From Pseudomonas putida (GTDB lineage Bacteria; Pseudomonadota; Gammaproteobacteria; Pseudomonadales; Pseudomonadaceae), in the NCBI RefSeq assembly GCF_028682475.1, contig NZ_JANHLE010000041.1, positions 1-37,368 on the forward strand: a stretch of 37,368 nt of DNA, in the 5' to 3' direction. The notes under the pieces were generated by a model. That model had not been told where the DNA came from. It saw only the letters and a list, made by a program, of their open reading frames with translations, and did not search any database. A program made the translations under genes and the position numbers. Position 1 is the stretch's first letter. Each line of letters begins with the position of its first letter. Shown here in pieces: positions 7,595-17,602 of the stretch.

Positions 7595-8649
7595 CCGCGT
7601 ACATCCTGCGCCGGCTGTTGCTGATCGTGCCGACCTTGCTGATTATCCTGCTGGTCAACTTCGTCATCGTCCAGGCTGCGCCGGGCGGGCCGGTGGAACA
7701 GGCCATCGCCCGCTTGCAGGGCATTGGCGGCAGTGCGCCAGGGGCCAGTGTCGAGACCCTGCATGCCAGCTCACGGGCCAGCCGTGGCCTGGACCCCAAA
7801 CTCATCGATGATATCAAGCGCCAATACGGCTTCGACAAATCAGCCCCCGAACGGCTGTGGCTGATGCTGACCCAATATGCCCGCCTGGATTTCGGCAACA
7901 GTTTTTTCCGCGGTGCCAAGGTCACCGACCTGATCCTGGAAAAGATGCCGGTGACCTTGTCACTGGGCTTCTGGGCGACCCTGATCACCTACCTGGTGTC
8001 GATCCCCCTGGGGATCCGCAAGGCGATACGCCACGGCTCGGCGTTCGATGCCTGGAGCAGCAGCCTCATCGTTATCGGCTACGCCCTGCCCTCGTTCCTG
8101 TTTGCCTTGTTGCTGATCGTGCTGTTTGCCGGTGGCACCTCGTTGAACTGGTTCCCCGTACGCGGTCTGGTCTCGGAGGACTTTGACCAACTGAGCCTGC
8201 TGGGCAAATTGGCCGACTACTTCTGGCACCTGGTGCTGCCGGTCGGTGCGCTGGTGATCGGCGGTTTTGCGACCCTGACCTTGCTGACCAAAAACGCCTT
8301 CCTCAACGAAATCACCCGCCAATACGTTATCACCGCCCGGGCCAAGGGCCTGAGCGAGCGCCGGGTGCTATACGGGCATGTGTTTCGCAACGCGATTCTG
8401 CTGGTGGTGGCAGGCATTCCCCAGGCCTTGATCAGTGTGTTCTTCGCGGGCTCACTGCTGATCGAAGTGATCTTCTCCCTCGACGGGCTGGGCCGCATGA
8501 GCTATGAAGCGGCAGTCTCACGGGACTATCCGGTGGTGTTTGGCTCGCTGTTCATTTTCACCCTGTTCGGCCTGCTGATCCGCCTGGTCGGCGACCTGTG
8601 CTACACCCTGGTCGATCCGCGCATCGACTTTGCCACGAGGGCCCACTGA
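7591..8649 (+). CDS. yejB: ABC importer permease YejB
   Basis: A 352-residue inner-membrane permease of the DppB/OppB type. It has an N-terminal membrane segment (MTAYILRRLLLIVPTLLIIL), a long periplasmic loop, then five further hydrophobic segments. The EAA-type coupling region is visible around ITRQYVITARAKGLSERRV. The ATG overlaps the yejA stop as ATGA and has AAGGAG upstream at 7580-7585; an upstream in-frame start at 7528 would lie inside yejA and is rejected. It is translationally coupled to yejA and yejE. Confidence 0.92.
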   Translation: MTAYILRRLLLIVPTLLIILLVNFVIVQAAPGGPVEQAIARLQGIGGSAPGASVETLHASSRASRGLDPKLIDDIKRQYGFDKSAPERLWLMLTQYARLDFGNSFFRGAKVTDLILEKMPVTLSLGFWATLITYLVSIPLGIRKAIRHGSAFDAWSSSLIVIGYALPSFLFALLLIVLFAGGTSLNWFPVRGLVSEDFDQLSLLGKLADYFWHLVLPVGALVIGGFATLTLLTKNAFLNEITRQYVITARAKGLSERRVLYGHVFRNAILLVVAGIPQALISVFFAGSLLIEVIFSLDGLGRMSYEAAVSRDYPVVFGSLFIFTLFGLLIRLVGDLCYTLVDPRIDFATRAH

Positions 8650-9671
8650 TGTTCAGCCTGTCGCCGGTTTCACGCAGACGCCTGCAGCGCTTTCGGCGCA
8701 ACCGCCGTGGCTGGGTGTCGCTGTGGCTGTTTGCCGTGCTGCTGGTGCTGAGCCTGGGCGCCGAGCTGGTGGCCAACGACAAGCCACTGCTCATGGGGTA
8801 TCAGGGGCAATTGTATTTCCCGGCGTTCAAGCGCTACACCGAACAGACCTTCGGCGGCCAACTGCCGTTCCAGCCCGACTACCGCAGTCAGTATGTGCAG
8901 CAGCTGATCAAGGACCAGGGCGGGTGGATGCTGTTTGCGCCGGTGCCGTTCAGCGCCGACACACCCAACTACGACCTGCAGCAACCCACACCCAGCCCGC
9001 CGTCGGCGGTGAACTGGCTGGGTACCGACGACCAGGCCCGCGACGTACTGGCTCGGGTGCTGTACGGCACGCGGGTGTCGATCCTGTTTGCCCTGGCCCT
9101 GACCTTGATCAGCACGGTGATCGGCATCGCCGCCGGTGCTTTGCAGGGCTACCACGGGGGCTGGGTCGACCTGATCGGGCAACGCTTGCTGGAGGTCTGG
9201 TCGGGCCTGCCGGTGCTCTACCTGCTGATCATCCTCAGCGGTTTTGTCGAACCGAACTTCTGGTGGTTGCTGGGGATCATGGCGCTGTTTTCCTGGCTGG
9301 CCCTGGTGGATGTGGTGCGCGCCGAATTCCTGCGTGGGCGCAACCTCGAATACGTACAAGCCGCACGGGCCCTGGGCCTGCAGGACAGCGGGGTGATCCT
9401 GCGGCACATCCTGCCCAACGCCATGAATGCCACCTTCACCTACCTGCCGTTCATTCTCACTGGCGCCATCACCACCCTCACCGCCCTGGACTTTCTCGGC
9501 TTCGGCATGCCGGCCGGCAGCGCTTCGCTGGGCGAGCTGGTCAACCAGGGCAAGCAGAACCTGCAGGCGCCGTGGCTGGGCTTTACCGCGTTTTTCGCCC
9601 TGGCCTTGATCCTGTCGCTGCTGGTGTTTATCGGCGATGCCTTGCGCGAAGCCTTCGATCCACGGGCATAA
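8649..9671 (+). CDS. yejE: ABC importer permease YejE
   Basis: A 340-residue permease closely matching the YejE pattern: SPVSRRRLQRFRRNRRGWVSLW at the N terminus, ELVANDKPLLMGYQGQLYFP, NWLGTDDQARDVLARVLYGTR, and an EAA loop around YVQAARALGLQDSGVILRHILPNA. It would form the transmembrane channel with YejB. The start overlaps the yejB stop by one base (TGATG). In the known yejABEF arrangement an ATPase gene (yejF) comes next, but here a sigma-54 regulator follows at once and no ATPase is found in the window. Confidence 0.92.
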   Translation: MFSLSPVSRRRLQRFRRNRRGWVSLWLFAVLLVLSLGAELVANDKPLLMGYQGQLYFPAFKRYTEQTFGGQLPFQPDYRSQYVQQLIKDQGGWMLFAPVPFSADTPNYDLQQPTPSPPSAVNWLGTDDQARDVLARVLYGTRVSILFALALTLISTVIGIAAGALQGYHGGWVDLIGQRLLEVWSGLPVLYLLIILSGFVEPNFWWLLGIMALFSWLALVDVVRAEFLRGRNLEYVQAARALGLQDSGVILRHILPNAMNATFTYLPFILTGAITTLTALDFLGFGMPAGSASLGELVNQGKQNLQAPWLGFTAFFALALILSLLVFIGDALREAFDPRA

Positions 9672-9701
9672 TCGCAGCCTTTGATGTTCAGGGAGCGGCC
9701 C

Positions 9702-11093
9702 ATGCCTGCCAGTGACAGCCTCAAGGATTATCAGCAGGTGCGCCAGCTGGCGATCCGTTCGCTGTTCGAAATCATCGAGCAGTCCAGCGAGGGCACCCTC
9801 ATCGTCGACCGCGATGCGCGCATTGTCTGGATGAACGAGCGCTACGCCCGGCGCTTTGGCCTCGAAGATGCAGCGAGCGTCATTGGTCAGCCCTGTGAAA
9901 GCGTGATTCCCGGTAGTCTGATGCGTGAGGTGGCCAGCAACGGCCGGCCGATTCTGCTGGACATGCTCGACACACCCAAGGAGCCGCTGGTGGTCATGCG
10001 CCTGCCAGTGCACGACGGTGAAGGCGCGTTGATCGGTGCCATCGGCTTTGCCCTGTTCGATGAACTGCGCAGCTTGTCGCCACTGCTCAAACGCTACGCC
10101 AGCATGCAGCAGGAGCTGGCCTCCACCCGTTCACTGCTGCGTGCCCGTCAGGCCAAGTACAGCTTTGCCCAGTTCATCGGTACCAGCGCCGCCAGCCTTG
10201 AGGTCAAGCGCCGGGCCCGGCGCGGCGCCAGCAGTGACTCGGCGGTATTGCTGCTCGGCGAAACCGGCACCGGCAAAGAGCTGCTGGCCCATGCCATTCA
10301 TGCGGCCTCGGCACGGGCGCACAAGGCGTTTGTCAGCATCAACAGCGCCGCCATTCCGGAAACCCTGCTGGAAGCCGAATTCTTCGGCACCGCACCGGGT
10401 GCCTACACCGGCGCCGACCGCAAAGGCCGTCCGGGCAAGCTGCAACTGGCCGAGGGTGGCACCCTGTTTCTCGACGAAATCGGCGACATGCCGCTGCCGT
10501 TGCAGAGCAAATTGCTGCGCGTGCTGCAGGAAAAAGAATACGAGCCGGTGGGCTCCAACCAGATGATGCACAGCGACGTGCGGATCATTGCCGCGACCTC
10601 CACCGACCTCACGGCGGCGATGGCCCGCGGTGAGTTTCGTGCTGACCTGTACTACCGCCTCAACGTCCTGCCGATCCAGGTGCCGCCGCTGCGTGAGCGC
10701 CTGGATGATTTGCCGGCGCTGAGCGAAGCCATTCTCGAAGAACTGGGCAGCCAGCACGAACTGGATGACGAAGCCCAGGCGCTGCTGGCCCGGCATGCCT
10801 GGCCGGGTAATATCCGTGAGCTGCGCAATGTGCTGGAACGCGCCACCTTGCTCGCTGACCAGCCGCGTTTGGGGGCTCGCGACTTGCAGGCGGCGCTGGG
10901 TAATCTGGCGCCATTGGACGTGCTTTCGGCACCGATGAGCTATAAACAGGCGTGTGCCGAGTTTGAGCGGAAGTTGTTGGCCGATACCCTCGCCCGGTGT
11001 GCCGGGAATGTGCCGGAGGCGGCACGCCAGCTGGGGTTGGGGCGCTCTACCCTGTACAAGAAGCTGGTTGTCCTGGGGCTCTCGTCTCAATAA
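9702..11093 (+). CDS. hbcR: Sigma-54-dependent enhancer-binding activator, HbcR-like
   Basis: A 463-residue three-domain activator. An N-terminal PAS sensor covers about residues 18-120. The AAA+ domain has Walker A GETGTGKE (186-193), the sigma-54 contact loop GAYTGA (233-238) and Walker B LFLDEIGD (255-262). A Fis-type helix-turn-helix ends the protein (PEAARQLGLGRSTLYKKL). The ATG at 9702 is chosen over 9681 because GGGAG lies eight bases before it. The gene precedes a GntP permease and 3-hydroxybutyrate dehydrogenase, as P. aeruginosa HbcR (PA2005) does, so it probably activates hydroxybutyrate use. The usual GAFTGA reads GAYTGA here. Confidence 0.88.
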   Translation: MPASDSLKDYQQVRQLAIRSLFEIIEQSSEGTLIVDRDARIVWMNERYARRFGLEDAASVIGQPCESVIPGSLMREVASNGRPILLDMLDTPKEPLVVMRLPVHDGEGALIGAIGFALFDELRSLSPLLKRYASMQQELASTRSLLRARQAKYSFAQFIGTSAASLEVKRRARRGASSDSAVLLLGETGTGKELLAHAIHAASARAHKAFVSINSAAIPETLLEAEFFGTAPGAYTGADRKGRPGKLQLAEGGTLFLDEIGDMPLPLQSKLLRVLQEKEYEPVGSNQMMHSDVRIIAATSTDLTAAMARGEFRADLYYRLNVLPIQVPPLRERLDDLPALSEAILEELGSQHELDDEAQALLARHAWPGNIRELRNVLERATLLADQPRLGARDLQAALGNLAPLDVLSAPMSYKQACAEFERKLLADTLARCAGNVPEAARQLGLGRSTLYKKLVVLGLSSQ

Positions 11094-11099
11094 CGAGAC
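11084..11099. promoter_or_regulatory. Distal inverted repeat, candidate HbcR enhancer site
   Basis: GTCTC-N6-GAGAC, with arms at 11084-11088 and 11095-11099, spanning the stop codon of the regulator gene. An identical pair of arms with the same spacer length occurs 103 bases downstream. The centre is roughly 190 bases before the probable transcription start, a usual distance for sigma-54 enhancers. It could also serve as a short hairpin at the end of hbcR. Confidence 0.55.
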
Positions 11100-11125
11100 C
11101 CGTGTTTCTTTATTGAGATTGTTAT

Positions 11126-11180
11126 CGCGGGGCAAGCCCGCTCCCACAGCCCCCCCGGTGGGAGCGGGCTTGCCCCGCGA
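11126..11180. repeat. Inverted pair of REP elements (REPIN) between the two enhancer-like sites
   Basis: Two REP units in opposite orientation are only about 12 bases apart. The pair lies between two identical GTCTC-N6-GAGAC repeats, so it seems to have inserted within the regulatory region of the permease operon. Confidence 0.9.
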
Positions 11181-11186
11181 ATGCCT

Positions 11187-11202
11187 GTCTCTAATTGGAG
11201 AC
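11187..11202. promoter_or_regulatory. Proximal inverted repeat, candidate HbcR enhancer site
   Basis: GTCTC-N6-GAGAC, with arms at 11187-11191 and 11198-11202, about 50 bases upstream of the sigma-54 promoter. It matches the distal site at 11084-11099 in arms and spacer length. The two sites are good candidates for HbcR binding; the assignment to HbcR is inferred. Confidence 0.6.
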
Positions 11203-11253
11203 CAATAACCCCAGAAAACAAACAATACCTATATATTTCAATCACTTACATAT

Positions 11254-11270
11254 TTGGCACGATTCCCGCT
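11254..11270 (+). promoter_or_regulatory. Sigma-54 (RpoN) promoter for the hydroxybutyrate operon
   Basis: TTGGCACG with its -24 GG at 11256-11257, four bases, then CCGCT with its -12 GC at 11268-11269. This matches the TGGCACG-N4-TTGCW consensus except for CC in place of TT. It lies 47 bases before the permease start and directly downstream of a sigma-54 activator gene, which supports it strongly. Confidence 0.85.
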
Positions 11271-11316
11271 ATCTCCTGCAACCAACAAAAACAAGATGGA
11301 TCCAAGGAGACACTCG

Positions 11317-12708
11317 ATGAGTGTAATCATCGCCCTGGCAGCCCTCGCGCTGCTGATGCTGGCTGCCTACCGTGGTTATAGCGTTATCCTTTTCGCCCCC
11401 ATCGCCGCCCTCGGTGCGGTGCTACTGACCGACCCTTCTGCCGTGGCCCCGGCCTTCACCGGCGTGTTCATGGAAAAGATGGTCGGCTTTATCAAGCTGT
11501 ATTTTCCGGTGTTCCTGCTCGGTGCCGTGTTCGGCAAGCTGATCGAGCTCTCCGGCTTCTCCCGTTCGATCGTCGCCGCAGCGATCCGCCTGCTCGGTAC
11601 CCGTCAGGCCATGCTAGTGATCGTGTTGGTCTGTGCACTGCTGACCTACGGCGGGGTGTCGCTGTTCGTGGTGGTGTTTGCGGTCTATCCGTTTGCCGCC
11701 GAGATGTTCCGCCAGAGCAATATTCCCAAGCGCCTGATCCCGGCGACCATCGCCCTGGGGGCGTTTTCCTTCACCATGGATGCCCTGCCCGGCACCCCGC
11801 AGATCCAGAACATCATCCCCAGCACCTTCTTCAACACCACCGCCTGGGCGGCGCCCTGGCTGGGTCTGATCGGCACCCTGTTCGTGTTCTGCACCGGCAT
11901 GCTCTACCTGCAACGCCAGCGCAACAAGGCCCTGCGGGCCGGCGAAGGTTACGGTACCGACCTGCGCAACGAGCCGGAAACCGCCGCCGACCTGAAATTG
12001 CCCAACCCGTTGCTGGCGCTGTCGCCACTGCTGCTGGTGGGGGTGATGAACCTGCTGTTCACGCACTGGATTCCCGCCTGGTACGGCAAGACCCACAGCC
12101 TCAGCCTGCCGGGCATGAGCGCGCCGGTGCAGACCGATATCGCCAAGCTCACCGCCATCTGGGCGGTCGAGGCGGCGCTGCTGCTCGGTATTTTGCTGGT
12201 GCTGCTGGCCGGCTTTGGCGCGATCAAGCATCGCTTGGCCGAAGGTAGCAAAAGCGCAGTCAGCGGCGCCCTGCTGGCGGCAATGAATACCGCCTCGGAA
12301 TACGGCTTCGGTGCGGTGATCGCCTCCTTGCCCGGCTTTCTGGTACTGGCCGATGCCTTGCGCGCTATCCCCAACCCGCTGGTCAATGAAGCGATTACCG
12401 TGACCTTGCTGGCCGGCATCACCGGCTCCGCCTCCGGGGGCATGAGTATCGCCCTGGCGGCGATGTCCGACAGTTTCATCGCTGCCGCCAATGCCGCCAA
12501 CATTCCCCTTGAAGTGCTGCACCGCGTCGCAGCCATGGCCAGCGGCGGCATGGATACCCTGCCGCACAACGGCGCGGTCATCACCCTGCTGGCCGTCACC
12601 GGCCTGACCCACCGCGAAGCCTACAAAGACATTTTCGGCATCACCCTGATCAAGACCCTGGCAGTGTTCGTGGTCATCGCCACCTTCTATGCTACCGGCA
12701 TCGTTTAA
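11317..12708 (+). CDS. GntP-family permease, probable 3-hydroxybutyrate transporter
   Basis: A 463-residue inner-membrane transporter with about twelve hydrophobic segments and no signal peptide. The GntP family carries gluconate and other small hydroxy-acids with protons. The serine/glycine-rich GITGSASGGMSIALAAMSDSF and the late AMASGGMDTLPHNGAVITLL segments fit this family. The ATG at 11317 is preceded by AAGGAG at 11304-11309; the in-frame start at 11254 would overlap the sigma-54 promoter and is rejected. Position between an HbcR-like activator and 3-hydroxybutyrate dehydrogenase points to (R)-3-hydroxybutyrate as cargo; the cargo is inferred. Confidence 0.85.
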   Translation: MSVIIALAALALLMLAAYRGYSVILFAPIAALGAVLLTDPSAVAPAFTGVFMEKMVGFIKLYFPVFLLGAVFGKLIELSGFSRSIVAAAIRLLGTRQAMLVIVLVCALLTYGGVSLFVVVFAVYPFAAEMFRQSNIPKRLIPATIALGAFSFTMDALPGTPQIQNIIPSTFFNTTAWAAPWLGLIGTLFVFCTGMLYLQRQRNKALRAGEGYGTDLRNEPETAADLKLPNPLLALSPLLLVGVMNLLFTHWIPAWYGKTHSLSLPGMSAPVQTDIAKLTAIWAVEAALLLGILLVLLAGFGAIKHRLAEGSKSAVSGALLAAMNTASEYGFGAVIASLPGFLVLADALRAIPNPLVNEAITVTLLAGITGSASGGMSIALAAMSDSFIAAANAANIPLEVLHRVAAMASGGMDTLPHNGAVITLLAVTGLTHREAYKDIFGITLIKTLAVFVVIATFYATGIV

Positions 12709-12718
12709 GGAGCACCTC

Positions 12719-13489
12719 ATGCAACTCAACGGCAAAACAGCAGTGGTTACCGGCTCCACCAGCGGCATTGGCCTGGGGATTGCCCATGTGCTGGCCAAGG
12801 CCGGCGCCAACCTGGTCCTCAACGGCTTCGGCGACGCCAGTGCGGCCATCGCCGACGTCGCTCGCCACGGCACCCGGGTCGGGCATCACCCCGCCGACCT
12901 TGGCGACGTGCAACAGATTGAAGAGCTGTTCGCTTACGCTGAACGTGAATTTGGCGGCGTCGATATCCTTGTCAACAATGCCGGCATCCAGCATGTCGCG
13001 GCGGTCGAAGACTTCCCGGTGGAGCGTTGGGACTCGATCATCGCGATCAACCTGTCTGCGGTGTTCCACGGTACCCGCCTGGTGCTGCCGGGCATGCGTC
13101 AGCGCAACTGGGGGCGGATCGTCAATATCGCCTCGGTGCACGGTCAGGTCGGCTCCACCGGCAAGGCCGCTTACGTTGCCGCCAAGCACGGGGTGGTCGG
13201 GCTGACCAAGGTGGTGGGGCTGGAAACCGCCACCAGCAATATCACCTGCAACGCCATATGCCCGGGCTGGGTACTCACGCCGCTGGTACAAAAGCAGATT
13301 GATGACCGCGCCGCCCGCGGCATTGATCCGCAACAAGCACAGCACGATTTGCTGGCCGAGAAGCAGCCGTCGTTGGCCTTTGTCACTCCCGAACATCTGG
13401 GTGAGCTGGTATTGTTCCTCTGTAGCGAGGCTGGCAGTCAGGTTCGTGGCGCTGCCTGGAACATCGACGGCGGCTGGCTGGCCCAATGA
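12719..13489 (+). CDS. bdhA: 3-hydroxybutyrate dehydrogenase
   Basis: A 256-residue short-chain dehydrogenase that oxidises (R)-3-hydroxybutyrate to acetoacetate with NAD. The nucleotide motif TGSTSGIG (11-18), NNAG (87-89 region), Asn111, Ser139 and the YVAAK pair Tyr152/Lys156 are all visible. The ICPGWVLTPLVQKQI segment is characteristic of 3-hydroxybutyrate dehydrogenases. AAGGAG precedes the ATG at 12719, and the permease stop lies 10 bases upstream, so the two are cotranscribed from the sigma-54 promoter. The in-frame start at 12689 would lie inside the permease gene and is rejected. Confidence 0.93.
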   Translation: MQLNGKTAVVTGSTSGIGLGIAHVLAKAGANLVLNGFGDASAAIADVARHGTRVGHHPADLGDVQQIEELFAYAEREFGGVDILVNNAGIQHVAAVEDFPVERWDSIIAINLSAVFHGTRLVLPGMRQRNWGRIVNIASVHGQVGSTGKAAYVAAKHGVVGLTKVVGLETATSNITCNAICPGWVLTPLVQKQIDDRAARGIDPQQAQHDLLAEKQPSLAFVTPEHLGELVLFLCSEAGSQVRGAAWNIDGGWLAQ

Positions 13490-13544
13490 GAGGCGGCCCG
13501 GGATCTGGCTGCGGCATCGTCTTTTTTATCTGCAAGGAGGCCTT

Positions 13545-14024
13545 ATGCGCCCAATCCCTTTCACTGCGCTGCTGACCCTGACCCTGGCTGCCGGTACAAC
13601 CGTACAGGCCGCCAGCCTCAAGGATGTCGCGCCCTATCCCGAGGCCGAAAAAGGCTTTACCCGCCAGGTCATTCACCTGCCGCAGCAAGCCGATGAGTCG
13701 GCATTCAAACTGGAAGTGCTGGCCGGCAAGCAGCTGCAGGTCGACTGCAACCGCCAGCGCCTGGGCGGTACCCTCGAAGAGAAAAACCTCGAAGGCTGGG
13801 GCTACAGCTACTACCGACTGGAAAACGTCATGGGTCCGGTTTCGACGCTGATGGCCTGCCCTGAGAACAGCAAAAAGGAAGCTTTCGTGCCGGTCGTCGG
13901 TGACGGTTTCCTGCTGCGTTACAACAGCAAGCTGCCAGTCGTGGTCTATGTACCGGAAGGCGTTGAAGTGCGTTACCGCATCTGGTCGGCCTCTGACGAG
14001 GTGAAAAAAGCTACAGTGGAATAA
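13545..14024 (+). CDS. eco: Ecotin, periplasmic serine protease inhibitor
   Basis: A 159-residue protein with a signal peptide (about residues 1-22, ending VQA) followed by a full ecotin domain: APYPEAEKGFTRQVIHLPQQ, VDCNRQRLGG, LEGWGYSYY, PVSTLMACPE and MLRYNSKLP-like FLLRYNSKLPVVVYVP. The two cysteines that bridge the reactive loop in ecotin are Cys68 and Cys105. By alignment with E. coli ecotin the reactive P1 residue is Leu102, where E. coli has Met. It protects the periplasm from trypsin-fold proteases such as neutrophil elastase. A strong AAGGAGG lies before the ATG, and the gene follows bdhA by 55 bases. Confidence 0.94.
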   Translation: MRPIPFTALLTLTLAAGTTVQAASLKDVAPYPEAEKGFTRQVIHLPQQADESAFKLEVLAGKQLQVDCNRQRLGGTLEEKNLEGWGYSYYRLENVMGPVSTLMACPENSKKEAFVPVVGDGFLLRYNSKLPVVVYVPEGVEVRYRIWSASDEVKKATVE

Positions 14025-14043
14025 AGGCTCTGTGTGTCTGTGT

Positions 14044-14113
14044 GTGGGAGCGGGCTTGCCCCGCGATGCGATGTGACTGACCGTTCGCAATCGCGGGGCA
14101 AGCCCGCTCCCAC
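14044..14113. repeat. Inverted pair of REP elements (REPIN)
   Basis: Two REP units in opposite orientation begin 19 bases after the ecotin stop. Between them lies a spacer similar to that of the pair at 1131-1200. They may end the bdhA-eco transcript. Confidence 0.9.
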
Positions 14114-14154
14114 AGACAGGCAAACAGTCGCCCTACCAACCCGGGGAACGCGGC

Positions 14155-16116
<1,962 letters not shown>

Positions 16117-16151
16117 TGCGCGGTTTTAGCGCTTTGCGAAGGTACCTCGAG

Positions 16152-16427
16152 ATGAAAGCACAGGCCCGGCATATTCTGGTCAAAACCGCCGAAGAAGCCG
16201 AACAGCTCAAGCAACGGATCGCCAAGGGCGAGGCGTTCGACGTGCTGGCCAAAAAGTACTCGACCTGCCCATCGGGCAAGCGCGGCGGCGACCTGGGCGA
16301 AGTGCGTCCGGGGCAGATGGTCGGCGCTATCGACCAGGTCATTTTCAAGAAACCGCTGCGCGTTGTGCACGGTCCGGTCAAGAGCAAGTTCGGCTATCAC
16401 CTGGTCCAGGTGTTTTACCGCGACTAG
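16152..16427 (+). CDS. ppiC: Peptidyl-prolyl cis-trans isomerase, second single-domain parvulin
   Basis: A 91-residue parvulin, KAQARHILVKTAEEAEQL... with the CPSGKRGGDLGEVRPGQMV loop and GPVKSKFGYHLVQVFYRD end. It resembles E. coli PpiC more closely in the loop than the copy at 5379 does. The start at 16152 fits the family N terminus; an in-frame ATG at 16116 overlaps the synthetase stop and would add twelve residues. Neither start has a strong ribosome site. The 3' end overlaps the convergent DUF1652 gene by four bases. Confidence 0.9.
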   Translation: MKAQARHILVKTAEEAEQLKQRIAKGEAFDVLAKKYSTCPSGKRGGDLGEVRPGQMVGAIDQVIFKKPLRVVHGPVKSKFGYHLVQVFYRD

Positions 16428-16678
16428 AGGCTGTCGCTACGTTGCCCGGCGCGGCGCTGGTCCGCCAGGTTATTGCGCAAGCCGGCGATCAGGTTGGAAA
16501 TCGCCCGGCTGCTGGTCAGCTGTTCGGCGCTGATACCGGTCACCAGCAAGTCGACCCGTTCGCAACCGCGGTCGAACACCTTGATCGTCAACGAGCGGTC
16601 GGCAGCCAGCGTGCACTGGCAGCGAACCGGTAAAAAACTGCTTTCGATGATGTTGCGCAATTCCAGGGTCGAGAGCAT
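16424..16678 (-). CDS. DUF1652 family protein
   Basis: An 84-residue cytoplasmic protein of the Pseudomonas-restricted DUF1652 family, recognised from LSTLELRNIIESSFLPVRCQCT and the VDLLVTGISAEQLTSSRAISNLIAGLR core. Its function is not known. A good AAGGAG lies eight bases before the ATG. The gene converges on the parvulin and overlaps its end by four bases. Confidence 0.85.
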   Translation of the reverse strand: MLSTLELRNIIESSFLPVRCQCTLAADRSLTIKVFDRGCERVDLLVTGISAEQLTSSRAISNLIAGLRNNLADQRRAGQRSDSL

Positions 16679-16795
16679 CGGTACATCTCCTTGGCAGGTG
16701 GCGGGCCGCGGTTGCGCTGTGCCCGGTCCAGCTATAAGCCTAGGAGATGTTCTCGACTGCCTCAGACCCTTTCTCTATAAGCAAAAACCGCCCGA

Positions 16796-17422
16796 CTAGG
16801 CCCGGCGCGCCACCAACAGACCGAGCCCGGCGCAACCGAGCAGCGTCGCACTGACCCGGTTGAACAAGCGCCGCGGCCCTGGCTGGTTGAACCAGCGCTG
16901 CAGGTAGGCGCCAAGCCAGGCGTAGATTGCGATGGCCAGCCACTCCAGCAACAGGAACAGGCCACCAAGCCAGGCGAACTGCTCGGTGGTGGAAACCGGG
17001 CTGTTCAGGTTGATGAACTGCGGCAGGAAAGCGGTGAAGATCAATATCGCTTTGGGATTGCCCGCAGCCACCAGAAATTCCTGGCGCGCCAGGCGCAAGG
17101 TACCTGCCTGGCGCTCGGTACTGACGCTCGCAGTTGCCACCGGAGCCCGCCACAGTTGCCAGGCGATGTAGAACAGATAGGCGGCGCCGAACACCTTGAT
17201 GGTCAGGAACAGGTACTCGCTGGTATGCAGCACCACTGCCAGCCCCATGGCCGCCAGCACGATCATCCCGGCAAACGCCAGCAGGCGCCCGACCCCGGCC
17301 ACGCAGGCCATGCGCAGGCCGTAGCGGCTGGCATTGTTCAGCGACAACAGGTTGTTCGGCCCCGGCGCCATGTTCAGCGCAAAACAGGCAGGCACGAACA
17401 GTGCGAGTAAAGAAAGGTCCAT
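16796..17422 (-). CDS. LysE/RhtB-family amino acid exporter
   Basis: A 208-residue inner-membrane protein with about six hydrophobic segments. The N-terminal NMAPGPNNLLSLNNASRYG is the signature of the RhtB/LysE export family, which expels amino acids such as homoserine, threonine or lysine. GGAG lies seven bases before the ATG. The gene is monocistronic by position. The substrate cannot be inferred. Confidence 0.9.
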   Translation of the reverse strand: MDLSLLALFVPACFALNMAPGPNNLLSLNNASRYGLRMACVAGVGRLLAFAGMIVLAAMGLAVVLHTSEYLFLTIKVFGAAYLFYIAWQLWRAPVATASVSTERQAGTLRLARQEFLVAAGNPKAILIFTAFLPQFINLNSPVSTTEQFAWLGGLFLLLEWLAIAIYAWLGAYLQRWFNQPGPRRLFNRVSATLLGCAGLGLLVARRA

Positions 17423-17602
17423 CGGGGTTCTCCGGCAGCTTGGACCGGCAGATTCGGGTCAGAAGCCCTCAAGCGTCAAGGTACAGTTGGGCAAAAAAAC
17501 TGTGCTTTACCGCCAACAGGCGCTGAGGATTGAGGTTTTCGCGTTCGTTGCCATGGCTTGAAAGGGTGTCAGGCATAGTGCTGATTGCCCTGGCGTTGGG
17601 CG

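Noticed and set aside
8670..10013. Minus-strand open frame of 447 codons
   Set aside because: It is a shadow of yejE and hbcR, rich in Gln, His and Gly, with no recognisable domain.
17423..17602. Possible small gene between the LysE exporter and the phosphatase
   Set aside because: Only short frames without ribosome sites or protein character were seen.
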